Positions 38,801 through 51,617 of a DNA stretch of 64,000 nucleotides are shown one piece after another. The DNA is from Todiramphus chloris collaris. Its lineage: Eukaryota > Chordata > Aves > Coraciiformes > Alcedinidae. The translations under genes were made by a program, and so were the position numbers. The notes beneath the pieces are model-generated. The model had not been told where the DNA came from. It searched no databases and saw only the letters and a list, made by a program, of their open reading frames with translations. The DNA is taken from the NCBI GenBank assembly GCA_025345505.1, contig JANVCC010000049.1, forward strand, positions 7,283,568 through 7,347,567, given 5' to 3'. Numbering within the stretch: position 1 is the stretch's first letter; the number at the start of each line of letters is the position of its first letter.

Positions 38801-41550
38801 ACTTTTTTTCCATAAATAAGCTAATTCTTGGAGATGGACCTGCTGAATTCTTGGGTGGAAAATCGGCAAAGGGTCTGGGAAAGAAGACAAGTCTGTTGAA
38901 TAAAAATTGTATCAAGAAACTTGCATTTCCTTACTGAACTGTTCTCATTAGGTAATCTAGGATTAACAAAGGAATCCAAAATTCAGAATGGATTAGGGAG
39001 TCTTTGGATATAATGTCAATGTAATATCTTTCACCGGCAGATTGGATGCTTTAAATAATTGAACAGATAAGACCTTTCATATTTTAACGTGGATTCTGTG
39101 GATGCTACAGGTGCTATTGCATTGTTTTTCAGTTTTGTAATTTCACCCAAAGAGCGCTGAATATTGAGCGGCACCGGTCTTCTAAAATTAAAAGCACTGA
39201 GAGCTAAGCAAAACAGCCAGCGCAGTTCTGTTTATTTAAAGCCTCAGGAGGTATCTAAAAATCAGAGAGCTAGTTTCAGGAGCACAGCACAAGAGGCAGT
39301 CTGCTTTATAAAGCAGTCTGCCCCTTTCCTTACACTGATGACCTTTGAATGCACATCAGTGAGGGAGTCCAGTTAGATCCTCCATCCTCATCCCCAGAGC
39401 ATTTTCAGATGTTAAAAAAAAAACTTGTTATGAGATAGCAGTGTTCCTCTTGAACCCAAGTGTTGCTGGGACCTTGTATTTGAGCTGACTGGGGACAGGC
39501 AAACCTCAAAGGGCTTGTGAAGGCATGTTTCCTCAACTGACCACTCCAGAACCTAATGTTTTATCAAAATGGGTCTAGCAAACTGAGAAGAGTAGGCTGT
39601 TCCTCACCCTGCCAGTACCTGTAGCCTCCAATGAGACTGGAAGACCTGCTGTATATTTAAAATGAGGATACTTTCTGGAGCTGGTACACAAATTAGAAGC
39701 AGAGTTCCATAAATATGAAAGTTTCAGTTGAGGTTTTAGGCAAAGGTTCGCATCAATTCCTATTCCGTTCTCGTTATTTCACACCAGCGTGCTCAGATCT
39801 AGAGGAGCATCTGCTGCCAGCTGAGCCATATTGACACTGACAGAAGGCACAGTAAGCTCAGAGTAAATAAGTGAATGATCTGAAACAGAACAAAAAGCCA
39901 CAGAAATTCTAGTGAGTGAATAGGAACAGTTTGAAGTGCAGATCTATTCCCTTCACCTGACAAACTTAGAGTTTAATGGACTTGATACTGTAAACCCTTT
40001 CTCATGTAAATAATCCTTACTCAAGCAAGAAGTTTCAGTGACTGCCTGCCAGAGGAAGAATTAATTTGTCTGAGTAAGGTTTTCAAGATCTGGACAAGAC
40101 AGCCATTGATTTGCAATATGAAATTTCTGTGTGATTGTAAATGAACAGAGCCAGTAAAGCTTAATGACTAAAATAAGTCTCTGCTTGCCTGGAGACAGGT
40201 CCCAAGGCCTGGAATGGTCATCAGGAATAGGAAGAGCAGTGAACCTCAATCCTGAATGCCCAGAGGGTTTGTTTGGTGTCATGGGCACCGAAGCCCATGG
40301 AGCCTTCTCTGGAACTAAATGCCCAGGGCTTTATTTTGAGCCGTGCAGTAGCTGGACTAATGCTTTCCTACAAATTAGTTCGTCAAGTGCAGAACGAGGT
40401 GTTGTGTTGTGCACAAATAATCCCTCTCTTCAAACGCTTTGTACTTTAGGACATTTGGTTTTAGACCTTAAAGTTTCTTGGCAGGCCTGTATGAATATCT
40501 CTAGTTCCCCAGGTGTGGTGGAACACAAGCAGCAGGCTCTTTCCTGCAGTGCTATCATGGCCCCAGGAGCGTTGTGATGAGGAGTACAGCGTACTTTCTT
40601 CTGACACCTTCCCGTGAAAAGCAGTGCATGCCTGGTGTCACGGATTGAGCAAGGATGACTGAGTTTGTGTTACCACCATTGGGCGTCATGAAACTGGAGC
40701 CAGCTTCACTCACCTATTTTTGAAAATCTTGACTTTAATTTATGCTTTAGCTGCCTCCGTGTGAAACAAAGCTCTAATGTGTATTCTAGACAGAGAGACG
40801 GGGAGCTTGCTCCATGGGCTGTAGTGTTCAGCACGGGTTCCTTAGGTGTTTTCTTGGGGAAATTACTGTAGCTGTAATAGAAAAGACCCGAGAAAGCTTT
40901 ATGCAAATTGTTGGTTTCTAACATATTAGTTAATTGTTTCCCAAATTTGCATTTCTAATCGGTGAGATGCCAAAAAACACTCGTACTCTCTAAGTGTTGC
41001 ACTAACAGTTTATGTTTCCTTTAACTTGTAGGGACAATACCAGAATGGCAAGCATTTATTAGAAATAACTTGTAGCTCTGGCAATTAAGCTACAAATAAT
41101 AATTCTCTTCCCAAAGTGATGTCCAGCAGCAGTGGCAGAGAGAGGGTGTTCCCTGCTCACCAGCCAGTAGCCATTGTGCTAATGCCGTATGTTCCTGAAC
41201 AGCATTGATTTGATATCCCTAAAAGCACAGGGTTTTTTATGCACCATTTGTATCACAAAGCCCAGGCAGTGCTGTGTTTAGAGGCCATACAGTAATTTCC
41301 CCATGGTGAATCCCTGAAGATCTTGAAATTTTCAGCTGAGAAGAAGGCAGTCTTGATCTGCAAGTGGCTTGGGAATGTCTGTACGAAGGAAACCAAGCTC
41401 CTTTTGCGCTGTTAACTGAGATGAGTACTGTCAGCCTGGCTTGGCTGTGAATCATCTGATGAAGCTTCATTTGCTACCCCACGGCAAACCCTCTGCACTT
41501 GCAGCCCTTCATTTTATTATCACAGGAATGACAGTAAAAGAAGACAAGTG

Positions 41551-41588
41551 ATTTTTTTTTTTAATTTTTTTTTTTTTCCTTCTCATTT
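41551..41588. repeat. poly-T tract
   Basis: Two T runs of 11 and 13 separated by AA and ending in CC. Low complexity. Confidence 0.8.
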
Positions 41589-42670
41589 AATACCAGGCTT
41601 TCTGTTGAGCTGTTTTGTTTCCCTCTGGCTGTGACAGTCTTCTAAACAGCAGTTGCTTCTCATATGAAACAATTGGCGTTAGTGTGGGTAATTGTGACAG
41701 TTATGGCCTTTAGGTTTTGATATAGCAATTATCCAATCTGTACTTTTTTACTGAGTCAAGCAATGTTGGTAAAATTAAGTTGTCATTAGACCGATCTCTC
41801 TGGAGACCGTTTGCTACAATAAGGCTAAATCCAAACATCTCTGTTCTTTCTCAAAACAAATGCTGAGTAACCTAGAACCATTTACTGTGTCTTGGACCCA
41901 CTCAGGCTGTACCTTCCCCATCACTGTGTCAGCTGCAGCAAGGTCACACACATTATGTAGGAAAGAGTTTGGTCCTTTGACTGCTGTTTTGGCATTTTTA
42001 AAGCTCTGTTTGTAGAGAGTCCTGTGAGGTTTTACATGTCATGAACTTCTTAAACCAAAATCAAAGCACTTGGAGATAGAGGTTTCCATTTCTGTAGGAC
42101 AGCAATAAATACAGGGGATTTGTAAATAGCCCACACTACTCTTATAAGTAGAGAATTTTGTGAGTTTATATTGATTACTTTTAAAATGGATAAATATATT
42201 TTCTTTCCACCTTCCTGAAAAGTGTGTTCACAAAGCTACAGAAAATGCCATTTCTCTCTAATCTTCAAGGTCCTAAAAGCCTGATACAATTTTATTTCCT
42301 TGGAAAAAGTCTTCTGAAATAGTATTTTTGCATCACTACCAACCTGATGCTGCAAGCACTTAGTTTCTTAATGCAATGATAAGGAGCATATCCATTACAC
42401 AGAAGATATGGCTATAAATCCATATATAGAGAATAAATAGTAATGGACAACACCCAGACCTTTAAGCAGAGTTGTGGAGCTCTGTGTAGATATATGCTGG
42501 GACCTGGAATAAAGCTTCAGCTGAGATTTGGAGCAGGGAAGCTTCCAACAAACAAGCTATAGAAATAGAGATTTGCCAGAACTTGGGGCTTTTCTCCTAG
42601 TACCAGTCTCTCTAAATGTAAAACTTCTGGCTTAGGCTCAATTTGGATTTAAAACAGCTTGCTTGTTATG

Positions 42671-42733
42671 TTTTTCTCTTTCTTTTCTTTTTCTTTTTTT
42701 CTTTCTTTTTTTTTTTTTTTTCTTTTCTTCCCC
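42671..42733. repeat. polypyrimidine (TTTC)n tract
   Basis: A run of about 60 pyrimidines with TTTTC and TTTCTTTT units and one long T run. A likely site of length variation. Confidence 0.85.
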
Positions 42734-45700
42734 AAACAAATCACCGCAAAGCTAGCTCTGAGCTTCAACTTCATAGCATTAATTTAATTTCAATTTGATT
42801 TATTTGTTCTTACTGACTCATTCAGCTCTTCCTCAACACTTCCTGCTGGTGTGGAGATATTAGGCTGTTGCTCACATTGGTGTATAAGATTTAGAAGGAG
42901 GCAACTGTGCCCCTAAGGCTAATTGCATCATCTCTGAAAGACTGGGTGTGAATAATGCTTTGCTATGGCTAGTTAGAAGTGGAGCATTCATCTTGAAAAA
43001 CTATGTGCATGCAGACCAGCAGTTGCTTCCTTGAAAGCTTCTTCCAGGCCATCACATATGAGAGGCCACCATGCCTGTTAAGTAGATATTCTTATGAGCA
43101 AGCTGATCTTATTATCAGGCTGTATTTGTTAATTGGGATATTAAGAGTAAAGGATTGTATTTCTGCTTAGAAGCCCCAAGGTTTTGTGATTTAGAGTCAC
43201 AGGGATCATTCATGCCCACATCCAGAACCCATCAACCTCATTCCAAGGCTATAACCTTGCCTGTCAAGTCCCTACAACAGTTTTGTTTTATGGTCAAGTA
43301 ATAAATGATAGGAGGTTGCAATTGAAATAGTTATGGTCAGACACTCAGCAGTCACTGTAGCCCTTTTCTAATATCAGCAGCTCTGGGGAGGCCCCTTGAT
43401 TAGAGCAGTGTCCTTGGGCACTGCTTCAGAGTATGCTGCTGATGCAGGAAAGGTTGCACTGGGATGTGCAAATAGCAAACTGGAACTATCAAAGGGAGCA
43501 TGTGGAATGGCACATTCCAAAGAGTCCTGGTATCCACCTCTCCAAGCATTTGTTTTGCACACCTTGCTTTCTCTCCCAGCAGGTCACATCAGCATTTATC
43601 ACTATCCATGTGACTCTGTGGCTTACGGAGTTTTACCAGCACGTGGTATTGGGTGACACCACCTATCACAGCGAGCACAACACAAAGAGCACTCTACCAG
43701 GTGGAGGTTCAGCTCCCAAGAGCTCATTTCATTTCTCGATGTGGTAGATAACCCACCATCGGTTTGGGTGTTGTATACCTGCTCTCAGGCAGGAGTGAAC
43801 TGCCCCTTGCAAAGTATTTGGCTGCTCTTGCAGAGCCTCCTCCCTGAGCCCTGATCTCCAGCGAGGCTGCACTGCCCGACGCTGAGGAGGCTGCAACTAT
43901 GCGGTGTAGGTGTGACTCGGGATGCTCTAATCCTGCCCCTTCCCAGAGAGGCATCGGTGCAGAGGAGGGTGAGGTGGGATATAACCAAAATGCCTGGCCA
44001 CGCACAGTACTGAGTCCTGCTGGCCTGACCTTTTCTCACAGAGGCTCCTGATAAAGGAAACTTCAGCATCTTTAGCCTTTTCTCCAAACAGATTAAATAA
44101 CTGTATACAGGTTTACGTTACCCATAATGTGCAAACAGCTCAGAAATTGTCCTGCAGCGAGATCTGACATCTCAACAGCTTAGGCTTTATTGAAAAAGGA
44201 GGTGGGGAAAGATCCGAGCTTAAATTGGGAGCTAAATGCTGCTGCTAGACAATCTTCTCTGTGCTGAGCCAAAGCAAGCCCCAGATGTCCATGGGCCAAC
44301 TCTGTTCTCATGCACTTAAGTCCACATAGGTCTTGCAAGAGAGACGTTGGTTAAAAATAACTGAACTCCTCCTGTTAGGTTTGGTTGCATCCTGGGGAAA
44401 GGATAAGAGCAATAGTAATACTTTCATGTCTTTTGCTTTTTAAATCTCTGAACATGAATCACTGAAACTGCAGTATGAAGAAGGATGAAATACTGGTGCT
44501 TGGCCAAGCTGGGGCCCATCAGTGGCAAAGCCGTTGCTAACTCCATCGAGGTCAGGTTTTCACGCTGGTATTTTCATTTGCAGGGCTGTGTTTGTAAGCT
44601 TTTGGAGGGAGAAGAGGCATGCCCTTCTCCACCAGCTCCTTTCCTCTACCCCTTGATCTCCTTTTCTTTGTACGTGTCTCTGTGAGCATGTCACACAGGC
44701 TAAGGAAGCAACTACTCAAAAATCCTATTACTTTTTAGGCTGACCTTTTCCTGGATGATATTGTGATCCTTTTGTCCTTAGCAGGCTCCTGGTATCCCAC
44801 TTAGCAAATGCCTTCTCATGCAAACATGGGGATAGTTTAAAGAGCAGTCGTCTAAGCCTAGAAGAAATGAAAATGCCTCTTTAGGGCCCAGTGATCGATG
44901 CACAGTAGGGCTGGTATCACTGTGGGGTGGAGCAAGAAACCTTTCCCAAGATCTTGGCTATTCCTTACTGATTTTTGCCCCCTGCCCATGTACATTACAG
45001 TGGATGAAAGCAAATTAAGGATCTGAGTCCAGGTCTCTGCCTGCATCTGTGTAACTGGCACAGTCAGGAAAGCTGTTTGAGATCAAGCATGTAGGGGTGA
45101 GGGAGGACGGGACAGCCACATCCAGTGCTTCACGCTGCCAGTGTGAAGGGGATGGGCATTAGCTGAAAACCTACTGGTATTTTTGTGCCTTACTGAAATT
45201 GTGTTTGCTTGGCTTGGTTATTAAAGCTTCTCTATTACTTCAACTGACTCTCCAGATTCTGTATAGTAACAGTGGGAAGATTTGACTGGCAGCAAGCACC
45301 AGCTATTTACATTTCAGAAATCATTGCTATCATTTTATCAGTAGGGTTGGTGATAGGACCTCAAGGACATCTGGTGGGATGTAGATTTAGATTCACCTAT
45401 CCATGTACTTTTCTCCTTTTAAATAAAGCAATTTGCCTATGAAGTGCTTCATAAGAAAAAGCTTTGAGACACTGTCTGGAGAGTACAACATTTCAGTTGT
45501 AATGAATCCTGCTACAAACAGATGATGTATTACGATTTTTTTTTACTGCAGCACAACAGTGAAGTGTATTTTGTAGGGCCTTGGAGAGTGCAGTATTTAA
45601 TAATCGCTATAGAAGGAAATTGTGGATGATTTAGAAACCATAGTGACTCAAAAGTTGTGGTTTTATTTAAGCACAGATAACAGCCAGTTGAAAACCTTTC

Positions 45701-46840
45701 ACAAACTCTTTTCACCTTTTATTTTCTTCATTTGCTATTGTTTTTTTCATGAAAGTTAATGTAGGTACTGCAACGTAACATCAGACTGTCAAAAAGCAAG
45801 TGAGGTGTTTGGGAGAATTTTATTTAAATTACTTTTCTTTACAAAATTAACCAAAGTGAAGTACATCAGAACAATGTTGCCTTATTTCCTAAAGTGTATG
45901 TACTGTATTTGTGTGCCTGCTTGGTCATCTGGTGATATATCTGACTTTACTCCTAATGACATTAAAATTCACTAACCAGTTCTGACAAAATATAGCAGGC
46001 TAAGTGCAGTCTTCAGAGATCTTGCGTTCCTGCAGTTTTCATGAAATAAGGCAGCTGGGTAAGAAGAGAGAGCTGACCTGATCATGGCCTTAAGGAAGGA
46101 AATGTTGCAGCATAACTGGACTCTTATCGAACACAGGAGGAGCTACTGGGGCAGCAGGAATGCCTTCAGGTTGGGAACCATCAACACGCTTTACAAGACA
46201 CTAGAGAATCCGACTGCTCCATCCAGCTCCTGGGAGATGTGGTTCCATTCAAGTGACTGCTTGTGAACCTGCCAGTGTTAAAGGCCCAGCCCTGTAGTTA
46301 GAGCCATTGCTTATCTCCAGTGTTATCAGCTGCAGCTGCTCAGGGGAAGAAGGGTCAGAGTCAGGAAAGTATCATTGAAATATTCAGTTTGTCCGGAGGC
46401 CAGGAGTGCAGTAAATCTCTGCTCTTGGCTACGTTACCTACGGTACAACAATATTTAATAAGCAAACTGTATCCAGCAAGCTGATCTATTTGGAAGTTGT
46501 CCACTCCTTTGGCTGTGTGGCGTGCCAGAGCTCTGCTTGTCTGCATTGTTGCTTCTAACAGGTAAAGGTTGCAAAAAATCAAGGTTAGGGAAAAGTCTGT
46601 CATGGAAGACACTGGGAACACGTCAGTAATATTCACCATCACTGCAGAGGTTAAATGGCAGCCATAAGTAAAGATTTGTTGTAAGACAGGTGAGGATTTT
46701 AGTCATAAAAATATTCCTGGGTCTATTTGTGTGCTTTATCTTCCTAGCTGTGGCCCTGGTCCCACAAGCAAGAGCCCATAGGACAACACTAACCTGTAAC
46801 ATTTCTGTTTCTAGGATTGGAAACTGGGAAAGCGTGTATT

Positions 46841-46857
46841 TGTGTGTGTGTGTGTGT
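46841..46857. repeat. (TG)n microsatellite, about 8 units
   Basis: An uninterrupted alternating TG run, preceded by GTGTATT and followed by ATTTG. Confidence 0.9.
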
Positions 46858-46965
46858 ATTTGAAAAGCTTAGCTTTCCCTTTAAATCCAGTAGATCAATC
46901 AAAATACCACAGTTCTTTTTAAAAGGAAAGGCTTCTCATTAATTTTCATCCCCCACATGTAGCTT

Positions 46966-47015
46966 ATTGCATTATACTGAAAAATCTCATCTGAGAAATC
47001 CTTTTATAATGCAAT
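46966..47015. other. imperfect stem-loop with perfect 11-bp arms
   Basis: ATTGCATTATA at 46966-46976 and TATAATGCAAT at 47005-47015 are exact reverse complements around a 28-nt loop. The overall size is like a small hairpin RNA, but the inner part pairs poorly by eye and the arms are AT-rich. I do not call a microRNA. Confidence 0.45.
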
Positions 47016-50000
47016 ATGTTGGAGAATAAATGGAACCATTTACCCCATGTATATTTTGTCTTTCAGGGATTTGGACAACACCATTAGTCTGCTGGTTGTA
47101 GCAAGAGTTTCTTTGCTAACCCAGGTACACTAATGTAATTCTTCAAGGTGCACAAACACCATTTGTTTAGCAATGGCTTTGGGTGCTGGGGGTCATGTGT
47201 CTGCTCTAAAACTCCTCCAACTGAAGTTTGGTATCTTCATCTACCTTTTCCAGCATCCTTGCTGATATATTCAACACCTGCCTCATTTGGAAAGTGCCTG
47301 GAAATTTGGATGCTCAGCAGAGTTTCTGGACATTAAGTAAATGCACCTATCAAAGTAGTAGATTCCATTTAAATGCTGGGGGTGTCTATGAAAGGTGTAT
47401 TCCACCTCAGTCCTTGATGCTTCACCTCTGCCTCACTGCTCTTTTCCATTTAGATCCAAGCACCTCAGTGTTTTAGCAGCTCGGTGAGCCTCAGCCATCC
47501 CGGAGCACCACAGCAATGTGGTGATGGTTCCTGACACCTGAGCTGTCCTGGGGGTGTTAGCAAATATTCCTGCTGAGCTGGTGGGCAGGCATGCCCCTCA
47601 TCAGGGGACACGTCCAAGCCACCACCAGGCAGCAGATTTCCTGATGAAATACAGTCTGGGGGGTGACCTGAGTGCCAAGTTCAGAAGATTTCCCATCAGC
47701 TGGGGTAGGTTTTAATCCTTCTTAGTGCAAGCTAGGCTAAGGAATGTATTTGCTTGATGAGCAGCAATGCATATTCCCCAAGAATTTTCATTGTGAAAGG
47801 CTGGTGCAGGCGTTGAGTGTCCAAGACGGCGTGTGACCTTCTTCCTGCAGCAGGGACTCCTGCTCTGTGCAGGAGTTCAGTAGCTCAGTAAACACAGCTC
47901 TCCCAGTGCTCACTGTGCAGCTGGGTACCCTTTCCCACCCAGGACATGAAGGCAGAGCCCAGGCAGCCTCCATTCTGGGGTGAACCCCCCCAGAATGCCC
48001 CACTATTAGGTGCTTTGTAAGTTAGTGCTCTTCTGGGTTGGGCATCAGTAATTCTCTGCTCAGCTTTTGTCTGGGTAAGAGACTAAAAATTCCATCTGTT
48101 GTTTGTTACTGTTGGTGACCAGTCAGCACCACAAACGTGTCTGTCTGCTGACAGTGTCCTCCCCTGCAATGGTAAAAGACAATCTAATTCAAGGTAGGGC
48201 AGGGTTTACTAGCAGAAGTCCTTACTGATGAAAAAGAAAAGATCAGTTGAGAGAGATTTCTAACCTGCACAACCTCGTCTTATCTTTTAGTCTCTTTTTC
48301 CCTGATAATTTCTGATCCAAGAGTAAAAACTTTAATATAAGCCCTACATTTTTGCATGCATGCATATTCAGGGTTGTAAATGAAAGGAGAGTGACAGTTT
48401 TGCATTTAGTAACTTCACACCCACACACCTCTTTTCTTTCTGATGCTGACACTTCAGCCTTTGAAACAGCTCCCAAGAGCAGTCCTCAGATGCAGACAAG
48501 TGAGATCTAAAGAGGGAACCTGGATCTGCTACTGTTTGCACATGGCACCTGGAAAGGGCTTTGAAGAAGGGCACTTTTCTAGATGAGTAGCACAGAAATT
48601 GTTTTTCATTAACTTGGGAGAAAGCCTAAAGCCAGTTTAAAGAAGACACTAAGGGTGTGAAGTTGTCTAAGGGCTTGTTAAGACTGGGGAGAGAAGCTAA
48701 AATCCTGTGTGGGTGATATTAAAGGTTAGCTGGGCTGTTCTCCTGCCCACAAGACAGGCCACTGGCTTCAGTGGGACTTCAGACAGGTTTTCAGCTCCCA
48801 GGGGCTCCTGCTGGCTTTTACCTCCCCCTTTCCATGGGCATGAGTTGGATTTGTGGGTACACGCTGCCCTGCATCACCCTGTATCCTTAGCAGCAGGGCA
48901 GAAAGCTGCTGTGGCTGTTGGTTATACCCTCACTGGAGTGGTCCTCACCTTGCAAAAGGGAGCAAAGGGTGAGTTACTGCCTTCCAAGCAGAGACTGTTT
49001 CCCCTGCCAGGGTGGTACAAGAGACTACGCTTGATTTTCGCTAATTTGAGAAGCTCCCTCTTCTCTTATTGCATCTTTTTTTTATAAGCAGCTTGTTAAT
49101 TTTTAGTACAACTGACTTCTCTTTTCCTTTCTTCCTGTCACTTCCCCTCTTTTCACATCCTCTTTTACCAATATTTTATTTATTCCATTTCTGCTTTTCC
49201 ATTTTTCCTCCCCAGAATTTATTACATCCCCCTCTTTACCAGCAGAGAGAGCAGATATCCTTCCCATGGCCTCCTCCCTCCTGTTCTCTGAATTGTTGCT
49301 GACCTGGTTCAAAGCTTGTGGAAGCCTTTTGCAAGTCTGTTACTACAAAAAAATAACACAATATGTTTCACGTATTGGAACACAAGGAGTGGTTTGAAAA
49401 CCTGCTTCTTCTCCCACTTATTTCAGAGGACACCCTGGCTTGGAAGGGCTTTTCTTCTCCAAACATACTGCTCAAAATGGGTGTTTATTACAAAGAAAGT
49501 AATTTCCAATTTGGAGTGGGAGTGGCAGGTGTACATATTCAACTCAAATTGTATATATTTTGTGCAATTTAAAGTTATTGTAGCTAGGAAGTCTGTGTGG
49601 TGTAAGCCCTGACAATCCTTAGCCATTCACAGCAGATCACTTTCATGAGCTCTGTTTAAATTAGCATCAGAGTGTGTTTGCCTCTGGGAAATAACAATCT
49701 GTTTCTCCCAGGTAAAGGGATGTGCTGGGTTTGCCTTTGCAAAGCCTTTGGATGAGCTGCTCAGGCATGTGATCATCTCTGTGAAAAAGAAGCTGTATCA
49801 TTTAAACAACATAATTTTAATTGGAAAGTCAGGTTGTTAAAAAAAAAAAGGTGAAAATGGGCAAAAAAAAAAGTGTTGCTAGCACAGGTGTATCAGCTTT
49901 CAAAGTCTGAAAGTCTGACTGGGGCCTGGGCATCATTAGGTTTGTTATTTTCTTCAAGGGGCCATAAAAAGGAGCCATGGAAAAATCCACTGATAAAAAT

Positions 50001-51586
50001 AATGCTGGAGACTGAGCAGAGAATTATCAAAGGGGGAAATCCAGTCTGAGAGAGGGGAGAGAGAGAAGGAATTAATAAAGCAGCAGAAATAAGGAAAGAA
50101 AGAAGGCAGAATAATATAAAATATGAGATAGGGTAAGTATATTACAGATCAGACAGCCATCCATCACCTCTGAGATTGGATTATTCTTAACTAAGTATAG
50201 CTGGGCAAAGTATTAATTTAAACTTGTTTTCATATAGAAAATTCCTCGGGGAAAAGGAAGTGTTGGGAGAGAATAATTAGTGAAGGGGAAAATATATGTA
50301 CTGGAAATGGAACCCTTTGACACACGGAGTCATGCATGGGTGAGCCAGGTGAATACAGACATTAGTAATGAGAATTAAATGGGGCCACGTTTCCTGTCTT
50401 CTTTCTTCATGGGTTTAAAACATTCAGTAATTTCCCTTGGAGGAAATAAATTTTCTCCAGAACATGTGTATTTTCTCTCTGCACATATGCATATATTTTT
50501 CCCTCTGGTTTAATGCAATTTTGCACAGGAAATTTTAAACCATTTTTTATACCAGTCTTTGGTAGCAAGACCATTGCATCATTTTCTCTCACCAAAGAAA
50601 CTTGCAAATCCTTTACCTGCCTTTTTGGTAATGAATTAATTTATTTCCCTGAAAATGGGTAGTTCATTTTCAGTGAGAGAGTTTCCTTTTCAGTGGGACA
50701 TCACTAAGGATTTGAGTTTAGCGGCAGAATTGCTGAGAAGAGACGTTTGCAAGATTCTCTGCAGCTCTGCAGGAGAGCCAAAGAGGGAACGTTTGAATTC
50801 TCAGGAGGGTTTTGTTACTTGTTCATCCCCCACTCTCCTAACGGAGCTGCTTCCACCGCCACCACACGTGTGGGTCCCAGAGGCAGCATCACTCCAGGGT
50901 GCTGGTGGGGAAGACATTGCACTGGGTGGCCACGCTCGCTGCTGTGCCTCCCCTGTGACAGAAGGGCTCTGAGTGCTGCCTCTGAGTCAAGACCACAGCC
51001 CTGCAACACTGGTACTCATTACTTATTTATCTGCAAAATCATTTAATCCACTCCTGGTAAAACATCGCTCGTGTTTCTGAGGTTAAACAAGAGTGACTGG
51101 GAAGGGCTCATGTCAAGTGACAAGGGGCAGTGACCAGACAGCTTTGTCTGTGCCCAGACGTCTTGTGTGCAGAGGCACCTCATCTCGTGTGCCCTCCCAT
51201 CGTGGTCCTTCCAACGGGCTGAGCACAGCTCTCACTATTGCAAGAAACAGCCCCATGAATGGGAGTCTGGGGACCTCGAAAGTCAGAAATTACTCTTTAA
51301 TAATCCCTATCTGCTAGAAAACTGCTAGCAGGGTGGTTGGGTGCTCTGGGAATAGACGAGTTATGAAACGTCAGGGTCTGTTAGGATCTCGACAGATATT
51401 GCTGAACACACTGATGGCAGATGATTTTCAGTGTAGTTCATCCTGCTAGATTTTTTTTAGGTGTTCCCTAAAGTTTCAAACCTCACTTTGGCTGTAGAAG
51501 TAATGGAAGATATTTTGGGGATGTTTTTTTTGTGGGGACACACACAGTTTTCAGATTTTCTTCAACTTGAAGATGATTTGAAGGTA

Positions 51587-51617
51587 CATGTCAAAATTTT
51601 CCAAAAATTTTGACATG
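51587..51617. other. perfect 14-bp hairpin with 3-nt loop
   Basis: CATGTCAAAATTTT, loop CCA, AAAATTTTGACATG. All 14 pairs match. It is the longest perfect short-loop inverted repeat I noticed in the window. It has no flanking target-site duplication that I can see, and it is not part of a recognised element. Confidence 0.8.
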
